NCBI GenBank assembly: GCA_018894105.1
Contig: CM032127.1
Coordinates: forward strand, 2,575,001-2,639,000
Direction of reading: 5' to 3'
Origin: Jacaranda mimosifolia
Taxonomy: Eukaryota; Streptophyta; Magnoliopsida; Lamiales; Bignoniaceae
DNA length: 64,000 bases
In this document: piece by piece, positions 35,714 to 52,916 of the stretch
How positions within the stretch are numbered: the first letter of the stretch is position 1
Layout of the letters: each line of letters opens with the position of its first letter
Position numbers and translations under genes: made by a program
The notes under the pieces: model-generated
Told to the model about the DNA's origin: nothing
The model's database searches: none
What the model saw: the letters and a program-made list of their open reading frames with translations, nothing else

Positions 35714-36682
35714 GTTATGTTATTGAGATTTGAGAAAAATCAAGGCCTACGAAGGACTAGGGCAAGAATTTTGGTACAAGACCAAATTCTCTATATTCTG
35801 GTTTTCTATAGGGGAATATTTATATATCGGACAAATAATTAGAACCTGTTAATTGTTTTAGAATTTTCTTTTTAAGATACAAGATAAATTAAGCTGATGA
35901 GATCTAGATTTTGCCTAATATTTAGATGAAATAATTAATTGTGCATTTAAGTTATGACAGTGCAGGTGCAGCTTACTCGCACAGCCCCACTATTCAAGTG
36001 GCTATGGGCCTTGACTAGTGGCACAATTTTGGAACAAGTGGCCCAAATTTGTGTCTAATTTTAAGTTGCATTTATAATCCTCACGTAGATTTCTATGATT
36101 ATTCATTACCTATTGTGAATCCGTGATGGCGAAGGATTTGACATTCATATATATATATATAGATAGATATATAAAATATTTTTAATTAAAATTTTGATCA
36201 TTGCATATTTTGCTCGTAAATTAATTCAATGACATAGTAATCATACATAAATTCAAAATATTTTGACAAATTCTATGTGCACTTGGGCGGTGTGCATGGG
36301 TAAATAAAAAAATATTTTACTCATAAATTTTTAGTTCGTTTAAGTTAATAAAAAGTTATGTTACATTATTTGAATTTTTAAGTCATAATATATTAGTATA
36401 GTAAACTCATACAACAGGAGTATCAAAAGAAAAATACAAATCTATATTTGAATTTGCAAAACCCATCATGTACAACGAGAAAAGAAAAAAAATCCAATTC
36501 ATCTTACCAAATATGTTTTTATATATGACATGAAATTTAGAAATAAAACATGAAATAAATAAGAGAAAAATAGATAGAAAAGTGTGCACGCACATTCACG
36601 AGCCACAATCCACATCACATATTGTCAAAAACTTGGACCACGTGAACAACACGAAATTGTAATAATACTTTAAAAGTGGAGT
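35714..36682. other. Intergenic spacer
   Basis: AT-rich, with a short (TA)n/(TAGA)n stretch around 36151-36172. No credible gene. Confidence 0.5.
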
Positions 36683-36790
36683 GGTATGTGGTTCAACGGC
36701 ACAAATCTCCCATATAATATAGGAGGTTAGGAGTTCGAATTTGAACGGACTCCTAATATACGTGTGTATAAATTAAAAAAAAAAATACTT
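36683..36790 (+). mobile_element. tRNA-derived SINE copy 3
   Basis: TATGTGGTTCAACGGCACAA (A-box region) and AGGAGTTCGAATTTGAACG (B-box region) are separated by the same spacing as in the copy at 20249-20448, and an A-rich tail follows (about 36770-36787). The two heads are about 85% similar. Only a short possible target duplication (AATACTT) was seen. Confidence 0.65.
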
Positions 36791-36823
36791 CAATTATAAT
36801 ATATCGAATTTCTTTTTCTTTTT

Positions 36824-36846
36824 GAGAGAGAGAGAGAGAGAGAGAG
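36824..36846. repeat. (GA)n microsatellite
   Basis: A pure GA dinucleotide run of about 23 bases, roughly 155 bases upstream of the ADH-like ATG. GA-rich runs are common in plant core promoters and leaders. Confidence 0.9.
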
Positions 36847-36887
36847 TTGGTACATATTGCTACTAATTAGGCTTGGTGGGGTGGGGT

Positions 36888-36897
36888 GTATATATAC
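36888..36897 (+). promoter_or_regulatory. TATA box of the ADH-like gene
   Basis: GTATATATAC lies about 105 bases before the ATG at 37002 and is the only TATA-like element directly upstream. Transcription would start around 36920-36930. Confidence 0.55.
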
Positions 36898-37001
36898 ACA
36901 TATATTGGGATTTCCAAATGTAGTGGTGAATACATCTTCATTCTCCAAGAAAGCCATAAACCTTTTAGCTCACAAAAATTTTCTCATAGCACCAATGCAC
37001 C

Positions 37002-39703
37002 ATGACCCCAGGAGTCATAACATGCAAAGGTGCTACCAATACCAAGTACCATCCATCATTTTTATCATCTTCTTATTTTTCTTTCATTTAATTTCTTCCC
37101 CACAACTCATAAGTTAGCATAGTTTAGAATGCATATATTGATACTTAGATATTGATGAGGGATCTACTCCGCTTCAAAATTTTCTTCAAGATTTCGTGTT
37201 AGAAAATGAAAAAATGTGGGTCTTGCTTTTCAAAAAGTAATTCGAATGAAAAAGTGATTAGATATTCATTTTTAGTCGACTTTAAAGGTATTTATAGGCT
37301 TTAGAATATGATTTTAGGCCCGATCCTATGTTTATGTCATGGATGATATTTTTTTTATGAAGGTCCATCGTATTAATATTACTAAATTATCCTTTAGACA
37401 TATCTACTAAAGAAAATTATGAACTTGCACAAAGTTCCTAGTTTAATATATCATTTTGGCACATATTATTGCAGTCCACATACTGCATTCAAATTTATTT
37501 AGTACCCTTTTCATCTCAGTAGATTCTTGGAGTAAAAAGTTATTAGAGCCTTGTTATTGAGTTATGAATGGCATATTCGGTGCAATCTTGGTGCAGCCGC
37601 TGTGCTAAGGAAATCTGGGGAGCGGCTGCAAGTGGAAGAGATTCAAGTGGATCCTCCAAAATCATCTGAAGTTAGGATTAAGATGCTCTGTGCCAGTATG
37701 TGCCACACTGATATCCTATGCTGCAATGGTCTCCCTGTTGTAAGTATATATATATGCTCAAATTTCTTTGATTTTCAATAATATATGTGCATAAGTTCAT
37801 GGTTATATATGTTGTGTTGCTAATTATTTCTTTCTTTTCAGCCTTTGTTCCCTCGAATTCCTGGACATGAAGGAGTAGGGTGAATGTCTTCTCCGGCCCC
37901 TTCTCTTGTTTTCGAAATATATGAATTCTAAGAGCTTAGAAGATACTATAAAACATTTTTAAAAAGTTTTTAAAAGAACTTAAAGCTTCCGAAAATAATA
38001 TTTATATTATCCCATAACTTATTTTCGAAATAAAATTTAATATTTTAACTATAAGCTGCAAAAACATAAGACTATAGAAACTTATAAAATCTTTTAAATA
38101 AGTTTTGCCTGCCAGACACCCTCTGACTGAGTTCTGCTGAAACATAAAAATGCAGCATGATCGAGAGTGTTGGCGATCAGGTGACGAACCTGAAGGCAGG
38201 AGACACTGTGATGCCACTGTATTTGGGGGAATGTGGGGAATGCTTGAACTGCAGGTCAGGGAGGACAAATTTATGCCACAAATATCCCTTTGGTTTCAGT
38301 GGCCTAATGCCTGATGGCACATCAAGAATGTCAGTGAAAGGGGAAAAACTCTACCAACTTTTTAGCTGCTCCACTTGGTCTGAGTATTTGGTTGTAGAAG
38401 CCAATTATGCAGTCAAAATAGACCCAAAAGTCTCTCTTCCACATGCTAGTTTCCTCTCCTGTGGTTTCACAACAGGTTCTGGATCAACCTGGAGAGAAGT
38501 CAATCTTGAGAAGGGCTCAACTGTTGCTGTAATTGGCCTTGGTGCTGTTGGACTTGGGGTAAGTAAACAAGAAATTATACACATGATAAAATATGCAGGT
38601 TTATAGCGCAGTTGGTAGAACACCTGTTTACACACGCACCATGCCTTTTAGGAAAGTCCATCATATGATTTTATTGAGAAATTAGTGTTTTACTCTATAA
38701 TTTTGAGGGAATAATAATGTGACAGATGGTTAAAACTTCAGTGCCCATTTAAGTATTGAACAGATCTGATCATTGATTTGAGATATTGAAAAAGTGAATA
38801 TTAGGACGTACATATAGTGTTAGGCATAATGCACATAAGGTCCTCAAGAAATCTCTTTTCCTCCGGTGAAATTTTTAGGCTTTGAAACCGAACGATAGAG
38901 ACTTTATTTATCTTAACACGATCTAGGAACTATGCTAAGTGCAATAATTTGTATGGCACAAGGCCTTGTATATTGTGTTTCTCATTTGTGTTGATTTTTG
39001 CAAGGTTTTAATGTACAATGCAGGCTGTAAAGGGGGCCCAACTGCAAGGGACCTTGCAAATAATTGGGATAGATATAAATGAGTTTAAGCATGAAAAAGC
39101 AAAAGCCTTTGGAATTACAGACTTCATAAATCCCAAACTTTCTGATAAACCTGTATCAGAATTGATCAAAGAAGCCACTGGTGGACTTGGTGTGGACTAC
39201 TGTTTTGAGTGCACAGGCGTCCCGGCCCTCCTCAATGAAGCCATTGAGGGCTCAAAAGTGGTAAGTATGAGTGATTTTTTTCGACTGAGCTAGTAACTTG
39301 TGTTTATATATACAACAAGACTAACTCGTTTTTACACAAAATCAGGGACTTGGGACTGTAGTTTCTATTGGAACTGGGCTTGAGAAGAGTGGGGAGCTCA
39401 GCCATATTCCCCTCTTGTTTGGTAGGACTGTGAAGGGATCCATTTATGGTGGTGTTAGGCCTCACACAGATCTTCCTAAAATTGTTGAAAAATGTGTCAA
39501 CAAGGTATAGTAACTCCTTTGATTCAAGATTTTACAAACATTTTTTTTTTTTGTGACATGGGACTTGGAAAAATCTCTGTTTGTATGAGCAGGATATTGA
39601 TCTTGATCAGCTGAATACTCATGAGGTTTCTCTTGCTGAAATTAACAAGGGATTTGAGTACATGAAGCATCCAAACAGTGTCAAGGTTGTCATCAAGTTC
39701 TAA
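37002..39703 (+). CDS. Zinc-dependent alcohol dehydrogenase-like protein (MDR family)
   Basis: Medium-chain NAD(H)-dependent alcohol dehydrogenase related to the plant ADH-like 1-7 group. Exons: 37002-37029, 37597-37739, 37842-37879, 38156-38558, 39024-39260, 39346-39504 and 39593-39703. They total 1119 bases and 372 residues. The first exon is only 28 bases (MTPGVITCK plus one base); it restores the family's usual GxVITCKAAVLR start and has a GT donor. Catalytic zinc ligands are Cys45 (MCHTD), His66 (PGHEG) and the Cys in FLSCGFTTG. Structural zinc ligands are Cys96, 99, 102 and 110 ([15 protein letters not shown]). The cofactor motif is [10 protein letters not shown], and a later IIGIDIN carries the Asp expected for NAD preference. 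The end [18 protein letters not shown]...VKVVIKF is typical. All key residues are present, so the enzyme is probably active. The physiological substrate cannot be told from sequence. Confidence 0.93.
38596..38640 (+). other. tRNA-like 5' half (chloroplast trnV-UAC exon 1-like) in an ADH intron
   Basis: AGGTTTATAGCGCAGTTGG, GTAGAACACCT and GTTTACAC resemble the 5' exon of the intron-containing chloroplast tRNA-Val(UAC) as I remember it, with several changes. No 3' half follows, so this is not a functional tRNA. It could be a small plastid-derived insertion or chance. Confidence 0.35.
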
Positions 39704-40449
39704 GGGAAATTTAGCACTTTTCTTGCAATTTTCACTTTTATTCTTCCTTTTTCCTTTCTCACTTTATGTGTGATATGAGGCCCTGTAATGTGAGTTTGTA
39801 TACCAACAAAATCTACCATAAGGAGTGGCTCATTCTCATGCTAAAATAAGTAATATTATTATTTTCTTTTTTGAAAAAAACCCTTTCTTCCATATGGGTT
39901 TTCCCTCATTATATTATGAAATATAAATTTATTATTTAAATGCTAGAAACTTCAAGTATATACATCAACCAATGACTATTACAATGTGTATGTAATGATT
40001 TCATTATGTTAGTCTAAAGATTCATATTTAAGTTTCATAACTTTTGATATGTTGTTGTCTCAATCATAATTTTTCGACTTTACTAAAATACTTTATTTTT
40101 ATACTGATTATAGGTGACGAAATATTCAATTCTGGTACTATAATTTATAGCCACGCACGGCGCACCCTAATCCTCTAAATTACAAGTCTCTCTCCATTTT
40201 CACTAAGTCCATTCCCGAAAGTTAGCAGGAACATTATTTTCTTTTCCAATTATTTTGAATCTCGAAAGCCATCAGCGCGGGCCAATTTCTTGCCGATTTC
40301 TTGAGCATCTTTTAAGATGTGGCCTCCCAATTCAGTTGGGCCGATTTACCCAAAACTTTGTGCTGATTGTTTATGTTTCAATTCAAACTATTCTTTTCTC
40401 CCCATTTTGTACTATTTTAAAATTAAAATATAACATATCTATTTCATTT
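39704..40449. other. 3' flank of the ADH-like gene and spacer
   Basis: 3' UTR followed by AT-rich spacer. No gene. Confidence 0.45.
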
Positions 40450-41089
40450 CAATAGAAATATGACGGTTAATTCATCTAAAACTCCTTTATCTATTTTCAT
40501 TTTATACTTTACTTTCAACTTAAATTTTTAGACATTAAACTCCCTATTTTTTCCTAAACTTTAGGAATTACTCCCTAAATCTTTGAAAAAGACTTAAATA
40601 CCCTTGTACCTAACTACAACCACAAAAGTTTTTTTCTCCTCAGTCAAAAAAATGACAACTTTTCTTCAAGAAACACGTCTTTTTTTTTTTTTTTAGTTGA
40701 AAACCGTCTTCACCTCTGCCAAACAAAAGGAGCAAAAAACAACGTCTCCTCTGCCAACAAAAGGGTACGAACAGAATAGAGAACGGAAAAGGCAAAAGGA
40801 AATCGACATGACAAGAAAAAAAAAAAAAAAAAAAAACTACTTCTCTACAACTCTGTGAAAATGGAACAACCAGGAGCACCAATAAGGAGCGAAGAACAGA
40901 AGGAACAGAAAGGTACGTTTTCTGTTTCTCATACTCGTGGATTTTGTTTTCTTTCAAAGGTCCGTATTTTTCAGTTTTACAAGTTTCGCAGATATATTTT
41001 CTCATCTTTCTTTGTTTGAACTCTTTTTTAGTTGTTAAAAACTTGAACCCATTTGTTATATATATATGATTTTTATTGTAATATTTAAA

Positions 41090-41755
41090 AATATCTTATT
41101 TGTACTTGAAAGGCATGAAAATAGTAGTATATAATCTGTTTGTGTAAAGTATATTTCACAAGCAACTGTGGTACAAAATATTCAACATTTCAGTACATAT
41201 TATCTAAAAGTGGCAGTATATAATCTTTGTATCTGAAGTATATTTTACAAGTAACTGTAGTACAAAACATTCAACCTTTTAGTACACATTCTCTGAGTGG
41301 TAGTACATAATCTGTGTATCTGAAGTACATTTTAAAGCAACTGTAGTACAAAATATTCAACATTTCAATACACATCATCTGAAAGTGGTAGTACATAATC
41401 TGTGCATTTGAAGTACATTTTAGAAGCAATTATGGTACAAAACATTCAACATTTAAGTACACATTATCTGAAAGTGGTAGTACATAATCTGTGTATCTGA
41501 AGTACATTTTACAAGCAACTATGGTACAAAATATTCAACATTTAAGTACACATTATTTGAGTGGTAGTATATAATCTGTGTATTTGAAGTACACTTTACA
41601 AGCAATTGTAGTACAAAATATTTAATCTTTCAATACACATTATCTTAGTGGTAGTATAGTAGTATATAATTTATGTATTTGAAGTACATTTTACAAGCAA
41701 ATATAGTACAAAACATTCAACATTTCAGTACACATTATCTGAAAGTGGTACATAT
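41090..41755 (+). repeat. Left tandem array, ~88-bp GTAC-rich unit
   Basis: About seven to eight units, each following GTAGTACATAATCTGTGTAT, TGAAGTACATTTTACAAGC, AACTGTAGTACAAAATATTC and AACATTTCAGTACACATTAT. Periods are about 86-92 bp with small indels. The unit is present inverted in the right array. Confidence 0.85.
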
Positions 41756-41959
41756 AATGTTTATATACTAATTTTTTTATATTTGATTGTAGTAAAGGTA
41801 AGACATAATGAAGTCTGCTCTCGTTGCTCCCCCCAATATTTTCAGACTAAATTGGAGCATGTGAAATCCAAGATGGGGTCAAAACATTTTTGATGCATTG
41901 AAGAAGGCTCTTTTTGGTATATACATGAATATGCCTAACTCAAATTCTATTTTATTGAT

Positions 41960-43440
41960 ATTGAGTTAATATAGTGCAATATTTTCTTAGCAAACCCATT
42001 GTGGATGTTAAGTACAAAATTATGTACATCAAGTGTCTAAGTGGAATTAAAAGAGTACATATGCAGTCGATTTGAAGTATAAAAGTTGTGGCGAGGTAAA
42101 GTACAAAATACTGAAAATCAAGTACATAAATCAAACAAACGAAGTACAACTGTTGTTATTTTGAAGTACACTTTGTGCAAATAAAGAATTAGTTTCATTA
42201 AAGTTGTAGTGAGGTTAAGTGTAATATGCTGGAAATTAAGTACATAAATAGAACAAATCAAGTATAGATAATGTTATTTTGAAATACACTTTGTATATTT
42301 ATTAGTTAGTCTATAATAATTGCAGTGAGGTTCAGTACAATATGCAAAAAATTAAGTACAAATACTAAACAAACGAAGTATATATTGGATTATTTTGAAG
42401 TACACATTGTGCAATTAAAAAATTATTTCCATCAAAATTGTAGTGAGGTGAAATATAATATTCTAGAAATCAAGTACATGAATCTAACAAAAGAAGTATA
42501 TATAGGGTTATTCTGAAGTACACTTGGTGCAATTGAAAAACTAATTTATAATAGTTATAGTGATGTTAAGTACAATTATGCGGAATATCAAATACAAGGA
42601 TCAAATAAAAAAAGTATAGATGGGTTTATTTTGAGGTACACTTTGCGAAATAGAAGAATTAGCTCTATTAAAGTTGTAGCGAGGCAATTACAATATACCA
42701 GAAATCAAGTATAAAGATCGAACAGACGAAGTATACATAGGGTTATTTTGAAGTATACTTTATATTTTGAAGTTTTCATGAGGTTTAGTACAATATTTTT
42801 TAGACTATTACACCAATTGCTCTAAGTATTTGTATGGGTGATAGAACGGATATGATTGTCATACGCTCATTGTGTTTACAACTTTGAATGCATTAGAATA
42901 CTTTACGCTATCGTGAATGATCACTTAATTTGTTAAATGCTAGTAGTCATCTCTTAACTACTTTAACATGTTTATATCTATACCTTACTGATATTGCACG
43001 TATTTTTAGAATTTTGATTGTTTATTCTCAAGAAAAATATAAAACAAAACTCATATTCCATTAAAGTAGCAAGGTGAATTACAATATGCGAGAAATCAAG
43101 TATATAAATTGAACAAACAAAGCATATATATGGTTATTTTGAAGTACACTTAATGCCATTACTAAGGTTAAATACAAATATGTGGAAATCAAGTACAATG
43201 ATCAAATAAACAAAGTATGAATATGGTTATTTTGAAGTATATTTTGTGCAATTGAAGAATTATTTGCATTAAAATTGTAGCAAGGTGAAGTACAATATAT
43301 TGAAAATTAAGCACAAAAATTGAACAATAAAGTATATATGGGATTGTTTTGAAGTATACGTTATGCAGTTGAAGAATTAGTTCCATTAAAATTGTAGCGA
43401 GGTGAAGTACAATATGCGAAAAATAAGTATATAAATCGAG
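41960..43440 (+). repeat. Central tandem array, ~115-bp unit
   Basis: A different unit: TTGTAGCGAGGTGAAGTACA, ATATGCGAGAAATCAAGTAC, ATAAATCGAACAAACGAAGT, ATATATAGGGTTATTTTGAAG and TACACTTTGTGCAATTG (each a consensus piece). About ten imperfect copies are present, with one non-repeat interruption at about 42790-43065. Confidence 0.8.
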
Positions 43441-45375
43441 TTGCATCTATTTTGTACTATAATTGCTTGTAAAATGTACTTTATATAAACATGTTATATA
43501 CTACCACTTATAGTAATGTGTACTGAAAGGTTGAATGTTTTGTGCTACAATTGCTTGTAAAATGTACTTTATATAAACAGATTATACACTACCACTTATA
43601 GTAATGTGTACTGAAAGGTTGAATGTTTTGTGCTACAATTATTTGTAAAATGTACTTTACATATATACTACCACTTATACTAATTGTGTACTGAAATGTT
43701 GAATATTTTATACTACAATTGCTTTTCAAATGTACTTTACATAAATAGATTATAGACTCCCACTTGTACTGAAATGTTGAATATTTTGTACTACAATTGC
43801 TTGTAAAATGTACTTGTGATAAACTGATTATATACTCTCACTTATAGTAATATGTACTAAAAGATTGAGTGTTTTGTACTACAATTCCTTGTAAAATGTA
43901 CTCATGATAAACATATTATATACTATTACTTATTGTAATGTGTACTGAAATGTTAAATATTTTATACTACAATTGCTTGTAAAATGTACTTGTTATAAAT
44001 AGATTATATACTACAATTTATAGTAATGTGTACTGAAAGGTTGAATATTTTGTACTACAATTACTTATAAAATGTACTTTACATAAACAGATTATATAGT
44101 ATCACTTGTAGTAATGCATTCTGAAAAGTTGATTGTTTTGTGCTACAATTGCTTAAAAAATATACTTTACATAAACAAATTATATACTACTATTTTCAGA
44201 TAATATGTATTGAAAGGTTGAATGTTTTGTACTGCAATTACTTGTACAATGTACTTTAGATAAACAGATTATATACTACTACTTTTAGATAATGATTACT
44301 GAAAGGTTGAATGTTTTATACTAATTGCTTGAAAAATGTATTTTAGATAAACAAATTATGTACTACCACTTTCAGATAATGTTTACTAAAAAATTAAATA
44401 TTTTGTACTACAATTACTTGTAAAATGTACTTTAAATAAATAGATTTGATATAGGGTGGCCCAAAAGGTCCAACGTTTCGGACAATGGCCCAGGGCCCAT
44501 GACCCACGTCGACCATGTTCGACCAGATAGTGGCCCGAAGGGCCCATCGTTTCAGACAACGGCCCAGGGCCCATGATCCACGTCGACCATGTTCGACTAG
44601 ATAGTGGCCCGAAGGGCCCAACGTTCAGACAACGGCCCACGGCCCATGGGACATGTCGACTATATTCGACCAGTCCCCCCCACGCCCAGGCGGGTGCCTC
44701 AGAGCCCTCGGATAATATCGACCATATTCGACCCCAGTCCGGCTGGCAGGAGGTCGAACTCTGCACAGTACTCTGCCACCGCATTAAATGCGTGGACTAA
44801 CACCATGCCACCGCATTAATGGCGCAAGCCATCCCCTCACTGTCTGACACGGCAGGCGCCACCCCATATACCGTCCCGTCCTGTAGCATGAAAGGACATC
44901 TAGCTGGCAAAATTCAAATGGGGGAATAGACTAATTGCCCCTTGGAGGAGGCTGAAGACCCCAAAGGTAAGCCAAGGGCTTACCAGTCATTTCCTACAAG
45001 GGGAAGAATATAAAAACTCCTCTGTCTTGCCTCACAAGGTATGCAAAAAAAGACACACTGAATCTATCTCACTCTATTGTTAGATATTGAAAATACTGAC
45101 TTGAGCGTCGGAGGGCCAAAGCCGAGGGCCACTCGGCTAGCCTAACGTTTACCTTGATTGCAGGATTCTCAAATATCATCAACGAAAGATATCCACCTTT
45201 GGGGCTAACCCCTATACAGAGCGGAATCGGAGTACCTGTATTACGATTCGGACCCTCATCAAGATTATATACTATAATTTCTTGTAAAATATACTGAAAG
45301 GTTGAATGTTTTGTATTGTAATTTCTTGTAAAATATACTTTACATAAACAAATTATGTACTACTAAAATTTCAGT
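43441..45375 (-). repeat. Right tandem array, inverted copy of the left array, split by the solo LTR
   Basis: Units read GTACTACAATTGCTTGTAAA, ATGTACTTTACATAAACAGA, TTATATACTACCACTTATAG and TAATGTGTACTGAAAGGTTG, which are the reverse complement of the left-array units. About eleven units lie at 43441-44441, and the array resumes after the LTR at 45267-45375. Confidence 0.85.
44442..45266. mobile_element. Solo LTR of a Ty3-gypsy-type retrotransposon
   Basis: An 815-bp LTR (44447-45261) begins TGATATAGGGTGG and ends GACCCTCATCA, with the perfect 5-bp target duplication AGATT at 44442-44446 and 45262-45266. The 5' part (about 44455-44670) has about three ~75-bp repeats of GTGGCCCGAAGGGCCCA ... 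CGTCGACCATGTTCGACC. A TATA-like TATAAAAACTC lies at about 45010. Downstream, ATACTGACTTGAGCGTCGG matches a block common in plant gypsy LTRs. No internal region is present, so this is a recombination product. Open frames here are not genes. Confidence 0.88.
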
Positions 45376-46153
45376 ACAAATGATACAGTCCAAAGTTTTT
45401 CAAAATTCGTCTCCTTCTTCATACCCACATCTCCAGCAAACACTCTTTTTGCTGATTAAGAAAAAAATACAAGATGGAGAGAATGATTCAGTAATAAACT
45501 GTGAAAATAAACTGAGAAGAACAAAAATAAATTGAGAAAATAACCTAAAAATGATTAAAATAAAATGAGAAGGCGAAAATGCGATGGTCATGCTGGTGGT
45601 GGTAGCGCTATTGGGCTCCTTGTTCGCGCCGTCGAGCTCGATTTGCTTCTGCAACTTTTTTTTTTTTTTCCCTATTTTCGGTATTGAAAGATGAAGGTAT
45701 GGTTTAGTATTTGGGAATAGAGATAAATGGTGTTTGGTTGTGTGGATCGAGAAGAAGTAAAGAAAATGAGTGAAAAACATTATACTTAAGAGTATTTTTT
45801 CAAATCAAGTGAGTAAGGAATGATCTCTAAAATGTTAACAAAACTAGATAGTTCATTCTATAAAAATTCAAGTGAAAACTGAACATGAATTTCAAAAAGT
45901 GCTTTTAGTACTTTATAATAACTGTCCCAAAATATGATCTATTTATGCTACTTATAGTGACTTTTTTATTCAAAATTTGAGCGATGAAATATAAAAGCGA
46001 TATTCAATAATATTATACCAAAAGCTTTTTTTCAATGCATAATTCTATATATTTGAATTATTATTACACGCTATCAATATTCAAAATACAAATAAGTTGA
46101 AAATGCTTTTATCCTAACATATATTGTATATATTTATAAAAAATAACTAATTC

Positions 46154-46510
46154 TTACTAGGAATCTAAGATGAGGCGAGCCGACTCATGAGCTTTACGAG
46201 CCAGTTCAAGTCGAGCTTCCCCAATTCGAACTTTATAATGAATTGACTCGAGTTTTGATTTAATTATTCAAAAGCTTACAAATCGGTTCGCGAGCTTTTC
46301 TTGTGAGTTTTTTTTTTAATTTTTAAATATTTTTATATACTAATGAAATAATTATTATACATTAATAATTTATTTATTTTATTTTTAACTATTATATATA
46401 ATATTAAATAATTATTATATATTAATAATTAAATTTTATTAAACTAAATTCGAACTTGAATTTACAAATTTTATCAAGTTCAATTCGTGCTCAACTCATT
46501 TACACACCTA
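46154..46510. mobile_element. CTCGAG-type MITE, copy 4 (diverged)
   Basis: Starts near CTAGGAATCTAAGATGAGGC, contains GCCGACTCATGAGC, GAGCCAGTTCAAGTCGAG and an AT core, and ends CTCAACTCATTTACACACCTA. It is recognisably the same family as the copies at 3876 and 29451 but heavily mutated. Confidence 0.55.
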
Positions 46511-46813
46511 TTTACTCGAACTTCATATAAAATTGCTCGTTTGGCGTGCCAAACTTGCCATCCACATCTCAAAACCGCACCGTACAGCAAGAACCTTGTT
46601 TCTCGTGCCAATCCGTTGGCTACTGACTAAACCAAAACGCAGCGTCGCCTGTGGAAATTCTCATCTGTTAACTTCATCACCAAGACGGGCCCCATGGAAG
46701 CCACGTCATCATTAAGTCTCCATCTTTTATTATGAACCCCGCCACACCGAGTCAATTAATACAAGCCGTGTAAAGAAGACGGAATCGGTTTGCCGAGCTT
46801 AAGATTTGCTAAA

Positions 46814-52266
<5,453 letters not shown>

Positions 52267-52916
52267 GTGTGTTGCAAATTGTTTCAAGGACCACTCATTT
52301 TGTTCTAATTTCTGTAAGAGAAGTTTTTGGATGACTTTGTTCTAGAAATAAATGCCATGCAATATTGACCATTTCATGTATCTTATAAGATGTATCTTGG
52401 ACCAGGAATTCTTATGTGATAAGCTTTTATATTATCTGGTTATTCCAGTACTTTAAAGCAGAATTACACTATTTTTTTTCCCCTCTTTTTATTTGTTTTG
52501 GCATCCCCTCGTACCTAGCAGGTGATGTCTCGTTTCATCTTATTTGTCATCTCTCTTCATGTAGCACATAAGAAAAGGAGGCTACCTGAAAGGTCAAATA
52601 TTCATGAAGAAAAAACACAAGAGAGTTCTCAGAACCAGAATATTATTAATTGAATCAAATCCGTACACCTCAAGACCGAACTAAAAGTATAATTTAAGAT
52701 TTCGAATGGGCGAATATTAGCTGAGATCAGGTTTTCTCTTTTTCTTTTTCTTTTTTTATTTCCTTTTTTCTGGCTAAAATATGGATGCTAGACTTCAGAA
52801 TAATTGAAATTCATATAGTATAGTATAGTATAGATTGAATGACACATCTGGTATAAGTATAAACTACAGATTCAAAGATATTACAACAGGATGCTTCAGC
52901 CATGAAGGCCTGTCTT
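52267..52916. other. Convergent 3' flanks of ASP3 and MYB3R
   Basis: The 3' UTRs of the plus-strand ASP3 gene and the minus-strand MYB3R gene face each other across about 650 bases. A short (TATAG)n run lies near 52817-52831. No other gene is seen. Confidence 0.5.

Larger units (their letters stand above)
40450..45890. mobile_element. ~5.4 kb foldback-like composite element with tandem-repeat arms
   Basis: The outer ends are diverged inverted repeats. The left about 40520-40610 (CTTAAATTTTTAGAC ... GAATTACTCCCTAAATCTTTG) aligns with the inverted complement of the right about 45790-45880 (CTTGAATTTTTATAG ... GATCATTCCTTACTCACTTG). Inside lie oppositely oriented tandem arrays (41090-41755 and 43441-45375) around a third array (41960-43440). 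A solo LTR has landed in the right arm. Short spliced-looking stretches, such as ATGGAACAACCAGGAGC at 40861 with a GT donor at about 40912, and a Cys/His-bearing stretch near 41795-41890 (VRHNEVCSRCSPQYFQ), may be remnants of an element gene. Exact borders and the target duplication were not resolved. This layout recalls plant foldback or MULE-derived elements. Confidence 0.55.

Noticed and set aside
36689..36760. Functional tRNA gene
   Set aside because: A- and B-box-like motifs are present, but no cloverleaf acceptor pairing is seen, and the sequence recurs as SINE copies with target duplications.
40640..41005. 121-codon minus-strand frame
   Set aside because: Driven by poly(A)/poly(T) tracts; not a credible protein.
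41090..44441. CRISPR-like array (regular repeats)
   Set aside because: The repeats are diverged, long and head-to-tail without unique spacers, and sit in a plant nuclear context. They are a tandem satellite-like array.
44386..44819. Open frames of 71-132 codons, GC-rich, on both strands
   Set aside because: They fall within the 75-bp repeats of the solo LTR and are translations of a non-coding repeat.
45400..45780. 126-codon minus-strand frame
   Set aside because: Low-complexity and hydrophobic with no conserved domain, in the arm of the foldback element. It could be a fossil of element coding sequence but cannot be supported as a gene.
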